64,000 nt of DNA from Microbispora rosea (GCF_900156315.1 NZ_FTNI01000006.1:62001-126000); one strand, 5' to 3'; positions 26,340 to 35,984 are shown, counted from the first letter of the stretch. The notes: generated by a model not told the origin, from the letters alone. Numbers and translations are program-made.

Positions 26340-26714
26340 TCAGCCGACGCCGAGCAGGTCGACGACGAAGATGAGCGTCTCACCGGGCTTGATGAGGGCG
26401 CCCGCGCCGCGGTTTCCGTACCCGAGGTGCGCGGGGATGGTCAGGCGCCGCCGTCCGCCGACCTTCATGCCGGCCACGCCGCGGTCCCAGCCGGCGATGA
26501 CCCGGCCGCCGCCGAGCGGGAACTGGAACGGCTGGCCGCGGTTCCAGGAGGCGTCGAACTCCTCACCCGTGGAGAACGCCACCCCAACGTAGTGGACGGT
26601 CACGTTCTGCCCCGGCTTGGCCTCCGGCCCGTCCCCCTCGACGAGATCGACGATCTCCAGGTCTGCGGGCGGAGCGCCCTCGGGAAAGTCGATCTCCGGC
26701 TTCTCCAGTGCCAC
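26340..26714 (-). CDS. FKBP-type peptidyl-prolyl cis-trans isomerase
   Basis: A single FKBP domain of 124 residues, the normal length of actinobacterial FKBP. VTVHYVG, GEEFDASW, FPLGGGRVIAGWDRGVAGMKVG and IPAHLGYG are the standard FKBP strands and active-site aromatic positions. GTG 26714 is chosen because GGAGG lies 6 nt upstream and the N-terminus then reads (M)ALEKPEIDFPEG, as in relatives. It is cytosolic and catalyses proline isomerisation in folding. Confidence 0.9.
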   Translation of the reverse strand: MALEKPEIDFPEGAPPADLEIVDLVEGDGPEAKPGQNVTVHYVGVAFSTGEEFDASWNRGQPFQFPLGGGRVIAGWDRGVAGMKVGGRRRLTIPAHLGYGNRGAGALIKPGETLIFVVDLLGVG

Positions 26715-26805
26715 GTGGGCCTCCTGTTCTGTCTGTGTCCACAGCGCTTCCAGTGCCGGACGTTCCGGCAGGCTGACGACTCTACCGGGGACGGCCGACA
26801 CGAGA

Positions 26806-26835
26806 ACGCCTTCCCCACGCGGGTGGGGAAGGCGT
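26806..26835 (-). terminator. Strong hairpin terminator of the general stress gene
   Basis: A perfect 13-bp stem (26806-26818 with 26823-26835) and a 4-nt loop stand 23 nt behind the stop of the general stress protein gene (leftward transcription). No T-tract follows. It isolates that gene from FKBP. Confidence 0.75.
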
Positions 26836-26858
26836 CGGAACTCCGCCGATGGCGAAGG

Positions 26859-27581
26859 TCACGGGCGACGGCCCCTCGTCAGGCCCGCCCGGTCGTCGTC
26901 GCGCGTCGCCTCGGCACGGGCCTCCTCCGCACGCGCCGCTTCAGCACGCGCTTCCTCGGCACGGGTCTCCTCGGCACGGGTCTCCACCCGATCCTCCGCC
27001 GCCGGGTAGGCGGGGGCCTGCGGAGCGGTGTCGCCCGCGGCCGGTGACGTCGTGACGGGCCCGGCCGACGGCGGACGCTGGACGACGACGGTGTCGGCCG
27101 GCTGCACACCGCCCTCCAGCAGCGCCTGGGCCTGGTCGAGCATGGGAGAGGCCACCAGCACGTCGTAGCGGCCCGCGACGATCGAGCTCCTGGAGGAGAA
27201 GTCACGCGTCCCGCCGGTGAAGGCGTGGCTGGTGAAGCCGAAGGCGGCGCCGGCGATGGCGCCCCAGAGGATCGACCACAGCACCAGCCCGAAGAACGAG
27301 GTCGTGGCCGAGGTGAACAGCCCGAGGAACAGGCCGACGATGAGTCCGAACACCGCACCGGTGATCAGGCCGGACAGCGCCGCCTTGCCGTTGGTGAGCC
27401 GTCCGGTGACGGTCTCCTCCAGGCGCAGGTCGCTGCCGACGATCGCGGTGTTCTCCACCGGGAACCCGGCGTCGGACAGGGTGTCCACGGCGCGCTGCGC
27501 CGCGGCGTAGTTGTCGTAACTGACCAGCAGCCGTCTGTCGGCCGCGGGACTGACCGGCCCTCCGGCCGGGGAGTACTGCAT
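26859..27581 (-). CDS. General stress protein 17M-like membrane protein with RAEE-repeat tail
   Basis: A 240-residue protein. Residues 15-75 match the GSP17M/YflT domain (LLVSYDNYAAAQRAVDTLSDAGFP), with a glycine-rich hydrophobic hairpin (about 83-125) that could insert in the membrane. The C-terminal 40 residues consist of imperfect RAEE(T/A) repeats ending in a basic GRRP. GGAGG 5 nt before ATG 27581 fixes the start. Bacillus YflT is induced by SigB; here the link to stress is from family only. The Ala/Glu/Arg repeat tail is not part of the usual family. Confidence 0.75.
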   Translation of the reverse strand: MQYSPAGGPVSPAADRRLLVSYDNYAAAQRAVDTLSDAGFPVENTAIVGSDLRLEETVTGRLTNGKAALSGLITGAVFGLIVGLFLGLFTSATTSFFGLVLWSILWGAIAGAAFGFTSHAFTGGTRDFSSRSSIVAGRYDVLVASPMLDQAQALLEGGVQPADTVVVQRPPSAGPVTTSPAAGDTAPQAPAYPAAEDRVETRAEETRAEEARAEAARAEEARAEATRDDDRAGLTRGRRP

Positions 27582-27664
27582 GATCGCCTCCGCGGGGTAG
27601 TGCGGTCGGTACACGAACGCACTACCCCCGGAGAGCCCGATATTCCTCTACGGAATAGGAGGAG

Positions 27665-29131
<1,467 letters not shown>

Positions 29132-29208
29132 TCATATCCGGCATTCCCGGCCGACGTCGGAGCAGACCCGGACACGGGATACATTGACCTCGCCTGAGAG
29201 GAGAGCAC

Positions 29209-29718
29209 GTGATCATCGTTGACCGTCCGGAGGCGCTCGTCGTCGGCTATGCCGTACGGACGACCAACGCGGCGGAGGCGGACCCGGCCCGCGCCCAGTT
29301 GCCGGGCCTGTGGGCCCGTGCCGGAGCGCCCGGAGCCTTCGCGCACGTGCCCGGCCGGATCGACGAGAACCTGTACGCCGTGCTCACCGACTACGAGAGC
29401 GACCACAACGGCGCCTACACCCAGGTCGTCGGCGTGGCCGTTCGCACGGCGGCGCGACTGCCCGAGGGCATGGTCGCCGTGCGGGTGCCGGGCGTGCCGG
29501 CGCTGCTGTTCGAGGCGAGGGGACCGATGCCGGGGGCGCTCGTCGACGTGTGGCAGCAGGTGTGGAGCCACACGGAGTCGGGGGGCGCCCCGGTCCGCGC
29601 CTTCACCACCGACGTGGAGATCCACCACCCCGACGGCGTCGACCTCTTCGTGGCCACGCTGCCGTCGTTCGGCGAGCCCTCCGGTCCCCCGGCGCAGGTT
29701 CAGGCGGCGCCGGCCTGA
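29209..29718 (+). CDS. GyrI-like / effector-binding domain protein
   Basis: A 169-residue protein with the SOUL/GyrI-like effector-binding fold: VDRPEALVVGYAVRT at the N-terminus, YAVLTDYESDHNGAYTQVVG and VRVPGVPALLFEA in the middle, FTTDVEIHH near the C-terminus. It lacks a DNA-binding domain, so it resembles stand-alone Cass2-like small-molecule binders. GAGAGGAGAG stands 3-12 nt before GTG 29209. TACATT at 29180-29185 is a possible -10 box. The C-terminus overlaps the opposite gene by 19 nt. Confidence 0.75.
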   Translation: MIIVDRPEALVVGYAVRTTNAAEADPARAQLPGLWARAGAPGAFAHVPGRIDENLYAVLTDYESDHNGAYTQVVGVAVRTAARLPEGMVAVRVPGVPALLFEARGPMPGALVDVWQQVWSHTESGGAPVRAFTTDVEIHHPDGVDLFVATLPSFGEPSGPPAQVQAAPA

Positions 29719-30260
29719 TCGTCGTCCCGGTCGTCGTCGTCCGGTGGCGGGTCGGGCAGCCGCCACCCGGCGACCAGCAACGGCAGCACGAGATGCGTCA
29801 GCCACATCGCGATGAGGCCGAGGGCGATGGCGGCACCCGGCACCCGGGCAGCGGGGCCGTCTCCCCACATCGAGGCGAGGACCAGGGCCAGGACGAGCGT
29901 GAGGATCAGCCGCATCAGCGTGTTGGCCACCGTGTAGGCGCGCAGCCGTTCCGCGACCTGCCGCTCGTCCAGGCGGCGTTCCGGCAGCGACGCCAGTCCG
30001 CGCGTGGCGGCGTTCAGCGTCGTCACGGAGGGCAGGTAGCACACGAGCGAGACGGCCAGCAGCACGAAGTTGACCGTCACGGCCGTGTCGCTCGGCGCGA
30101 TGTACCAGGACACGATCGCGTCGGCCCATATCACCAGCAGGCCGGTCGCGCCCGTGGCGACCAGCAGGCGGCGCCGGGCGCGGGTGCGGTACAGCGGCAC
30201 GAACATCGCGTGTTCCATGCTCCGGGCGGTGTGCGCGTGCCATCTTTCGCCCCAGTTCAC
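29700..30260 (-). CDS. Four-TM membrane protein in ABC exporter operon
   Basis: A 186-residue protein with four hydrophobic segments (about 33-53, 63-85, 125-145, 155-175) and an acidic Asp-rich C-terminus (PPPDDDDRDDDQ). No family was recognised. Its GTG (30258-30260) overlaps the XRE stop (GTGA), with GGGGAG 6 nt upstream, so it is coupled to the regulator gene. The 4-gene order ATPase-permease-XRE-membrane protein suggests it assists or responds with the exporter. A relation to DUF2975-like proteins that also sit next to small XRE regulators is possible. Confidence 0.65.
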   Translation of the reverse strand: MNWGERWHAHTARSMEHAMFVPLYRTRARRRLLVATGATGLLVIWADAIVSWYIAPSDTAVTVNFVLLAVSLVCYLPSVTTLNAATRGLASLPERRLDERQVAERLRAYTVANTLMRLILTLVLALVLASMWGDGPAARVPGAAIALGLIAMWLTHLVLPLLVAGWRLPDPPPDDDDRDDDQAGAA

Positions 30261-30490
30261 GATGTGCTCCCCAGCTTGGGAAAGGGCTTGAGCGAGAAGA
30301 CGACCTCCACCGGCACCTCGAAGAACTCGGCGATCCGCAGGGCCAGGTGGAGGCTGGGGCTGTACTCGCCGCGCTCCAGGTAGCCCACCGTCTGGTAGTG
30401 CACCCCGAGCGCGGCGGCCAGATCCCGGCGCGAGACGCCGCGGTCGGCCCTCAGCACCGCGATGCGGTTGAACACCGGTTCCTCGGCCAC
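30257..30490 (-). CDS. Small XRE-family (YozG-like) regulator
   Basis: A 77-residue protein that is almost entirely one HTH: RIAVLRADRGVSRRDLAAALGVHYQTVGYLERGEYSPSL in its sense (positions 9-47), then a helix with FFEVPVEVVFSLKPFP. This is the short Cro/CI type often paired with membrane proteins (YozG/YvaO group). It is the third gene of the exporter operon and is coupled to the membrane protein gene. The 20-bp palindrome upstream of the operon could be its site, but a GntR-type regulator elsewhere is also possible. Confidence 0.85.
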   Translation of the reverse strand: MAEEPVFNRIAVLRADRGVSRRDLAAALGVHYQTVGYLERGEYSPSLHLALRIAEFFEVPVEVVFSLKPFPKLGSTS

Positions 30491-30520
30491 GTCTCACCTC
30501 CGTCGGGCCCACGAGCCCGC

Positions 30521-31312
30521 TCACCGTCCGCGGACCCGGCGCAGCAGCCAGGGGGCTAGAACCATACCGCCGACGGCCCACGCGCCCAGAACGGCCGCCG
30601 CCCGGCCGAGCGGCCAGCTGTGCCCGAGCTCGGCGGCGAGGACGGAGTCGGGCAGGAACACCGCCCGCAGTCCGACGCCCTGCCAGTAGAGCGGGAAGAC
30701 CTGGGCGATGCCGCGCACCAGGCCGGGCATCATCTCCACGGGGAACATCACCCCGGAGACCAGCATCAGGAGCATCGCCGGCAGGCCGAGCATGGCCGCG
30801 GCCGCCTTCGGCCCGGACACCAGGCTTCCGATGGCCGCGCCCAGGGGCACGACGGCCAGCGTCCCGAGCGCCAGGACCCAGGCGAGCGTCAGCCACCGCC
30901 CGAGGGCCGGCGGCGCGGCCACCCCGCCGAGCGGCACGGCCACCAGCAGGACGAGTGCGGCGTTCAGCGCGATCGTGAGCAGCGCCGTGACGGCACGCCC
31001 GGTGAGGTAGACCCGGATGCCTCCCGGCAGCGTCCGGGCCCGCATCAGCGTGCCCTCCTCGCGATCTGCGGCGATCAGCATGGGCAGGCCCGTCAGCCCG
31101 GTCGAGAACACCGCGAACGCCAGGAACCCCGGCGTCATGAACGCCGCCATGGACACGGGCGTGCCGGGCACGTTGTTGCCACCGATGAACAGGATGAGCA
31201 CCACGTAGGTGCCGACGGTCCCGATGAGCGCGTTCAGCAACTCCTTGCGGTCGCTCCAGAGGTTGAGCTGCTCGGTCCAGCCCCGCCGCAGCCCCAGAAT
31301 CGTCGCGTTCAT
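30521..31312 (-). CDS. ABC-2 type transporter permease
   Basis: A 263-residue protein with six TM helices in the ABC-2 pattern; ADREEGTLMRARTLPGG between TM2 and TM3 is the coupling-helix region (EREEGT). The ATG overlaps the ATPase stop (ATGA), so subunits are coupled. Direction is expected to be export; the substrate is unknown. DrrB/multidrug and bacteriocin exporters have the same form. Confidence 0.85.
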   Translation of the reverse strand: MNATILGLRRGWTEQLNLWSDRKELLNALIGTVGTYVVLILFIGGNNVPGTPVSMAAFMTPGFLAFAVFSTGLTGLPMLIAADREEGTLMRARTLPGGIRVYLTGRAVTALLTIALNAALVLLVAVPLGGVAAPPALGRWLTLAWVLALGTLAVVPLGAAIGSLVSGPKAAAAMLGLPAMLLMLVSGVMFPVEMMPGLVRGIAQVFPLYWQGVGLRAVFLPDSVLAAELGHSWPLGRAAAVLGAWAVGGMVLAPWLLRRVRGR

Positions 31313-32181
31313 CGCGTCCCTCCCACAACCGCCGTCTCGCGCGTTCCGCGCGTCTCCTCGATGAGATCCAGGTAGCTCTCCTCCAGAGTCGGCCGCCTGA
31401 TCTCCAGCCCGGGGACCGGGCCGCCGTACCGCTGGTGCAGGTCCCAGGCCACGCCGGAGGGGTCGGCGGTCTCCAGTTCGCCGTCCTCCCAGCGCACCAG
31501 CGACGGGACCTGCACGGCGCGCGCCAGCTCGGCCGGGCTGCCGCAGGTGACCACCCGACCGGCCACGAGCACGGCGATCCGCTCGGACAGCCGCTCCGCC
31601 TCGGCCAGGTCGTGCGTGGTGAGCAGCACGGTCAGGCCCTCCTCGCCGGCCAGCCGCTCGATGAGCAGGTGGAACTCGCGCCGGGCCTCGGGGTCGAATC
31701 CGGTCGTGGGCTCGTCGAGGAAGAGCACCTCGGGGCGGCCGACGATGCCGAGCGCGACGTCCAGCCGGCGGCGCTGGCCCCCGGACAGCACCCCCGCCCG
31801 GTTGCGCGCCGCCTCGGTCAGGCCGAGCGCGGCGAGCAGTTCGTCGACGTCGTGGGGATCGTCGTAGTGCGCCGCGACGTGCGCCACCAGGTCGCGCACC
31901 CGCCACCGGGGGTGGTCGCGCCACGACTGCATCACCACGCCGAGCCGCGCCCGCCAGGCGTCCCCGGCGCGTGCCGGGTTCTCGCCGAGCACCTCGACCT
32001 CGCCGGACCAGCCGGTGCGGAACCCTTCGAGGATCTCCACCAGCGTGGTCTTGCCGGCGCCGTTGGGCCCCAGCAGCGTGAACACCTCGCCTCTGCGCAG
32101 GTCGAGGTCGACGCCGTTCAGGACCTGAACGGGCCCGTACGCCATGCGGAGTCCGCGTACGCGGACGGCGACGTCATGCAT
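31309..32181 (-). CDS. ABC transporter ATP-binding protein
   Basis: A 290-residue ATPase. Walker A LLGPNGAGKTTLVEIL, Q loop VVMQSWRDHP, signature LSGGQRRRLDVAL, Walker B VLFLDEPTTGFD and switch His in LTTHDLAEAE are all intact. The C-terminal 70 residues form a DrrA-like extension. First gene of the operon. The 20-bp palindrome at 32213-32232 covers its likely promoter. Confidence 0.9.
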   Translation of the reverse strand: MHDVAVRVRGLRMAYGPVQVLNGVDLDLRRGEVFTLLGPNGAGKTTLVEILEGFRTGWSGEVEVLGENPARAGDAWRARLGVVMQSWRDHPRWRVRDLVAHVAAHYDDPHDVDELLAALGLTEAARNRAGVLSGGQRRRLDVALGIVGRPEVLFLDEPTTGFDPEARREFHLLIERLAGEEGLTVLLTTHDLAEAERLSERIAVLVAGRVVTCGSPAELARAVQVPSLVRWEDGELETADPSGVAWDLHQRYGGPVPGLEIRRPTLEESYLDLIEETRGTRETAVVGGTR

Positions 32182-32211
32182 GCGCCCTCCAATGAAGTAG
32201 CCGTGCTCTCG

Positions 32212-32242
32212 AATGTAGTAGTTGTACTACATCTGATTCAAG
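32212..32242 (-). promoter_or_regulatory. Exporter-operon promoter with 20-bp palindromic operator
   Basis: ATGTAGTA (32213-32220) and TACTACAT (32225-32232) form a perfect 8-bp dyad with spacer GTTG. On the minus strand TTGAAT (32242-32237) and TACATT (32217-32212) can act as -35 and -10, 19 nt apart, with the dyad covering the -10 and spacer. Repression by a dimeric regulator is expected. Confidence 0.55.
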
Positions 32243-32287
32243 GTGTGCTTCATCGAAGGGCTCGTTGCCGCACCGAAACCGCCGTAC

Positions 32288-32521
32288 TCACAGGTGGAGC
32301 ACGGTCTCCTGGTCGCCGACCGCCGTGTCGCACACCCGCCGCTCGTAGCTGCTGTGCACGCGTTGGGAGACCATCCCGCACCGCGGGCAGGCCGCCTGCG
32401 TGGTGCGGGTTCTGGCCCGGATCCGTACCGACGTCCCCCACTGGTACACCTGGTCGATCCGCAGGCCGGACAAGTGGGGGAAGAGAACCGCGAGCAACGC
32501 CGAGATCGTCACCCAGCATGA
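32288..32521 (-). pseudogene. N-terminal fragment of an ISL3-family transposase
   Basis: The frame encodes LFPHLSGLRIDQVYQWGTS and a CxxC pair (AACPRCGMVSQRVHSSYERR), the ISL3 zinc-finger N-terminus, then stops at TGA 32288-32290 after about 74 residues. The helix-turn-helix and the DDE domain are missing. GCCGGAAGATCACGAA at about 32546-32561 upstream may be the old element's terminal region. The element is dead; its 3' part was lost where the sequence joins the ABC operon leader. Confidence 0.7.
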
Positions 32522-32811
32522 TCAGCAACAGCGGCAGGTCGAGCGCCGGAAGATCACGAAATTAGTGCCAGAGCCAGTTCTTCACGCGTCGCCGAGACGC
32601 CATCTGGTAGTCCTGGCACGTCCTGGCTTTGTCAGGGCTGCCCCCACCCTCCCCGGCACCACCCGGATCAGGCTGCCCTCAGCTTTCCCTCCCCTGCTGC
32701 GACAGGACAGGAGAGAAGGTCTCGCACCTCCTCACGAACCGGTGCGCCGCACGGCGCACCCTTGAAACCGTAGAGAAAAGTCTCATCCGGTCCGTGTCCT
32801 GTCCTTGTCCT
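32522..32811. other. Non-coding scar between ISL3 fragment and IS481 element, with one strong hairpin
   Basis: No convincing gene. A perfect hairpin GGTGCGCC-GCAC-GGCGCACC lies at 32741-32760 and could act as a transcription block in front of the IS. The base composition is less GC-rich than in the flanking genes and short runs of A and T occur. Confidence 0.4.
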
Positions 32812-32861
32812 ACCTCGGCTGATGCTTGACACGGCGACCTCGGTTGATGCTTTACACCACG
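32812..32861 (+). repeat. Two 25-bp direct repeats at the left end of the IS481-type element
   Basis: ACCTCGGCTGATGCTTGACA... (32812-32836) is followed at once by ACCTCGGTTGATGCTTTACA... (32837-32861), about 21 of 25 identical, and then by a partial third copy beginning TCGGCTGACC. The GATGCTTGAC core matches the inverted sequence at the other end of the element (34784-34793). They are probable transposase-binding sites. Confidence 0.6.
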
Positions 32862-34793
32862 TCGGCTGACCTGGCTTTTATGTGATCGACGGCGATCGTG
32901 TAGGGGGCCGGGTTGGCCCTGGTGGAGTTGTCCGTTGTCGAGCAGCGGTATCGGGCGGTGCTGGCGGTCTTGGCCGGTGCGACGGTGACCGAGGTCGCGT
33001 GCGAGGTCGGGGTAGCGCGGCAGACGTTGTCGGGGTGGGTGTCGCGGTATCGGGAGTCGGGCCTGGGCGGGTTGGTGGATCGCTCGCGGCGCCCGCATTC
33101 GTCGCCGTCGCAGATGCCGGCGCAGGTGGAGGTGCTGGTGTGTGAGCTGCGGCGGCAGCATCCGCGGTGGGGTCCGGTCCGGCTGGCGTATGAGGTCGCC
33201 CGGCGGGGTGTGGTTCCGATGCCGTCGCGGATGGGGGTGTATCGGGCGCTGGTGCGTCATGGCCTGATCCAGCCCAGGGCGGGCCGCCGTAAGCAGGTCT
33301 TCCGTCGCTGGGAGCGGGACGCGCCGATGGAGCTGTGGCAGATGGACATCGTCGGTGGGGTGTTCTTGGCCGATGGCCGCGAGGTCAAGGTCGTGACCGG
33401 CGTCGATGATCACTCGCGCTATTGCTTGATCGCCAAGGCGGTGCTGCGGGCCACCGGGCGGGCGGTCTGCCTGGCCTTCGTCGAGGCGCTGGGCAGGTTC
33501 GGGGCGCCGGGTGAAGTGCTCACCGACAACGGCAAGCAGTTCACCGCGCGGTTCGGGCACGGCGGTGAGGTGCTGTTCGACCGCATCTGCCGCGACAACG
33601 GCATCACCCACCGGCTCACCCAGCCGCGCTCGCCGACGACCACGGGGAAGGTGGAGCGGTTTCATCAGAGCCTGCGCCGGGAGTTACTCGACGACGCCGG
33701 CCCGTTTGAGGACCTGGCTGCGGTGCAGGCTGCCTTGGATGCCTGGGTGGCCGACTACAACACCGTCCGGCCGCATCAGAGCCTGGACATGGCCTGCCCG
33801 GCCGAGCGGATCATCCCCATCCCGGAGGCTGAGCGGGAACTGCTGCCGCTGCGGGTGCCGCCCATCCTGACCGGGGCACCGCAGCCTTCCACTGCCGCCG
33901 CTGAGCCCCTGACTGAGGTCGCCGACCTCAGGCACCAGGAGCCGCCCGGTGAGGTCGGCAGCGACCAGGACGCGGTCGGGCAGGCGGATCCGGCCCCGGT
34001 GTCTGCTGTGTGGCAGGGCGGGCCGATCGAGTTCGAGCGGGTGGTGCCGCCCAGCGGCAACCTCGGCGTGGCGGGTAAGCAGTTCTGGCTCGGGACCTCC
34101 CGCGCCGGGCAGGTGCTCACCTTCTGGGCCGATACGGATGTGATCCATCTGCTGGCCGGTGGGGTGAGGCTCAAGAGCCTGCGCTCGCATCTGTCGACTG
34201 CGGACCTGGCCGCCTTGTTCGCCCGCGGCGGCCGTGCCGCCGGGCCGTCCCCGCTGCCGCAGGCCGAGACCGATGCCGCGCTGGAGGTGGAGCGGACGGT
34301 GACCAAGTACGGCATGGTAAGCCTCGGCGGGCGCTACCTGCTGGCCGCCGAGATCCTGGCCGGGCGACGAGTCACGATCCGGATCGAGGAGACCACGCTG
34401 ATGTTCCTCGACCCCGATACTCGCGAGCTGCTGCGGACCCGGCCCAACCCGCTGATTTGGCCCAAGTGCCTGCTGCTGCGCGGTGCCCGTCCCGCCGGCC
34501 CGCCTCCTGTGCTGGCCCGGTCGCCGGTCACGGTGGAGCGCCGGGCCAACTCCTTCGGCGTCATCATGGTGTGCCGCCAGACCGTCTGTCTGGGCCGTCA
34601 GCACGCCGGCGAGGTCGTCACCGTGCACGTCAGCGACACGACCTTCACGATCGACCTGGACGAGGGGCAGCGCACGACGCGGCGGACGACGGACATCCCG
34701 ATCCGGAACCACAAAGCTCACCGACCCCGCAAGGTCGACCATGTTTCCTAGATCACCTGTCGCCCATGTCCTGGGACAGAAACGTCAGGCATC
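32821..34793 (+). mobile_element. IS481-family-like insertion sequence
   Basis: A roughly 2-kb element around one transposase gene. GATGCTTGAC at 32821-32830 and GTCAGGCATC at 34784-34793 are inverted and match in 9 of 10 positions; exact ends may lie a few bases outside. No clear target duplication was found. The repeat at the left end and a TGTCCTGGGACA palindrome at the right end (34768-34779) would fit terminal binding sites. The gene is undamaged, so it may still be active. Confidence 0.55.
32913..34751 (+). CDS. IS481-type DDE transposase with a long triple-repeat C-terminal region
   Basis: A 612-residue transposase. An N-terminal HTH (VTEVACEVGVARQTLSGWV, about 25-43) is followed by an rve integrase core with D145 (LWQMD), D205 (LTDNGKQF) and E248 (KVERFHQ). 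Classical IS481 transposases end near residue 300-400; here three imperfect repeats follow at about 371-425, 456-515 and 538-598, each with (V/F)ER-x-(V/A), G(K/R/C)Q(F/Y/T), AG/LAG, (V/L)T and a Thr/Asp-rich strand, likely small beta-barrels like the Mu transposase C-terminal domain. TTG 32913 has GGGGG 7 nt upstream; GTG 32922 is an alternative. Confidence 0.85.
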   Translation: MALVELSVVEQRYRAVLAVLAGATVTEVACEVGVARQTLSGWVSRYRESGLGGLVDRSRRPHSSPSQMPAQVEVLVCELRRQHPRWGPVRLAYEVARRGVVPMPSRMGVYRALVRHGLIQPRAGRRKQVFRRWERDAPMELWQMDIVGGVFLADGREVKVVTGVDDHSRYCLIAKAVLRATGRAVCLAFVEALGRFGAPGEVLTDNGKQFTARFGHGGEVLFDRICRDNGITHRLTQPRSPTTTGKVERFHQSLRRELLDDAGPFEDLAAVQAALDAWVADYNTVRPHQSLDMACPAERIIPIPEAERELLPLRVPPILTGAPQPSTAAAEPLTEVADLRHQEPPGEVGSDQDAVGQADPAPVSAVWQGGPIEFERVVPPSGNLGVAGKQFWLGTSRAGQVLTFWADTDVIHLLAGGVRLKSLRSHLSTADLAALFARGGRAAGPSPLPQAETDAALEVERTVTKYGMVSLGGRYLLAAEILAGRRVTIRIEETTLMFLDPDTRELLRTRPNPLIWPKCLLLRGARPAGPPPVLARSPVTVERRANSFGVIMVCRQTVCLGRQHAGEVVTVHVSDTTFTIDLDEGQRTTRRTTDIPIRNHKAHRPRKVDHVS

Positions 34794-34950
34794 TCATGGG
34801 ACTAGACACGAGCAGCCACACGAGTAGCCAACGACCGATCATGCATCTGATCTGGGCTTTTCTGCTCCGTGTCGTCGGTAGCTGTCCGGGTTGATCCTTG
34901 AGAAGGTGTCTTCGAGCCCCCAGATGATCTTGATTTGCTTGGGTTGACTG

Positions 34951-35382
34951 TCAGTCGTGGGTATCCTCCGGCAGCGCCTTGCGCAGGTATTCCATGTCAG
35001 TGCCGAGGGCGTTCCGGCTCGTCAGTCGCAGCAGCAGAGCGAGCAGCGGGTTGCGTAGATCCAAGTCGATCCGGTGCAGGATTCGGGTCCCGTCCGGTAC
35101 CTGGTCGAGCCGGAAGCTGAGTTCGGCCCGCCGGAACAGGCGGGACTCCAGCAGTACGAAGGCTAATCCTCGCTCAGAGTCGTACTGGGTGATGCGGAAC
35201 CGCTGGCGCTTGCCCGACGGCGCGATGGTCATCGCCTCGTATCCCACGCCGACCGGCGCGGTCGAAAGCGGGACCACCTCCGCGATGCTGCGGTCCCAAC
35301 GAGGCGCGGTCAGTGGATCGCTGAGGAAGCGCCACACCTGCCGGATGCCCTGCGGGACGACGATGGACGAGTTGAGCTGCAT
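34951..35382 (-). CDS. SRPBCC-family protein (polyketide cyclase/dehydrase-like)
   Basis: A 143-residue START-like protein: VPQGIRQVWRFLSDPLTAPRW is the first helix with the conserved P/W pattern, and IAPSGKRQRFRITQYDSERG is the central sheet. The C-terminal helix has PLLALLLRLTSRNALGTDM. These proteins bind hydrophobic ligands; function here is unknown. ATG 35382 is preceded by AGAGAGG; codons upstream are unconserved. It follows the VOC gene by 31 nt on the same strand, a probable two-gene operon. The 157-nt stretch between its stop and the IS contains nothing recognisable. Confidence 0.75.
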   Translation of the reverse strand: MQLNSSIVVPQGIRQVWRFLSDPLTAPRWDRSIAEVVPLSTAPVGVGYEAMTIAPSGKRQRFRITQYDSERGLAFVLLESRLFRRAELSFRLDQVPDGTRILHRIDLDLRNPLLALLLRLTSRNALGTDMEYLRKALPEDTHD

Positions 35383-35413
35383 CAGATGGCTGCCTCTCTT
35401 AGGTGCCGCTTGT

Positions 35414-35920
35414 TCAGCCGCCGTCCTGGCTGAGTTCAATGGGTTCTCCGGCGGCGAGCCACGCCTGGAAGCGGTCGTTGATCTGGTCGAAGGAGAGGGC
35501 CTCGGTCCGGGAGGTGGTCAGCCATCGGTGGCCGAAGGGACACTGCACGAGGCCGTGCCGGCTGCCGCTGAAATCCTCCTGTACCGGGGCGAGGGACAGG
35601 GCTCCGGCCGCGACGGCCCTGGCGTGGGCGGCGTCGGCGTCCTCGCAGGCGAGGATGATCGAGAAGGCGGTGCCACCGTAGTGGTGGGGTGAGTGGAGCC
35701 CGACCTCGGGCATCTCGTCGGCCACGACGACCGGGGAGCCATAAATGAGAATCGCCGCGTGCATGACCCGTCCGTCGGGGGCGTCCAGCCGGGCCAGGGG
35801 CTGGGCACCGAAGGCTGCCTGGTAGAAGTCCAGAGCCGCGGGAGCGTCGTGGACGGCGATGAGCGGTGTCCCGCTGCGGTAATGCGGGGAGACGGTGTCC
35901 GCCGCCATGTCAGCTGTCAT
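35414..35920 (-). CDS. VOC-family (PhnB/glyoxalase-like) protein
   Basis: A 168-residue protein of two beta-alpha-beta-beta-beta units. TPLIAVHDAPAALDFYQAAFGA is the typical PhnB-like start, FGHRW near residue 130 the typical end. Metal ligands of true glyoxalase I are not all seen, so catalysis is uncertain; some family members bind drugs. The start could be ATG 35920 or 35908. It is the first gene of a pair with the SRPBCC gene. Confidence 0.75.
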   Translation of the reverse strand: MTADMAADTVSPHYRSGTPLIAVHDAPAALDFYQAAFGAQPLARLDAPDGRVMHAAILIYGSPVVVADEMPEVGLHSPHHYGGTAFSIILACEDADAAHARAVAAGALSLAPVQEDFSGSRHGLVQCPFGHRWLTTSRTEALSFDQINDRFQAWLAAGEPIELSQDGG

Positions 35921-35984
35921 GGGCTGGAAGCTACCGGCGGGGAATGGCATCGGATTGAACGAATGCGACCTCCACGTGGAGCCA

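Noticed and set aside
34794..34950. Gene remnant between the IS481-type element and the SRPBCC gene
   Set aside because: No frame with recognisable protein features; only short stretches between stops.
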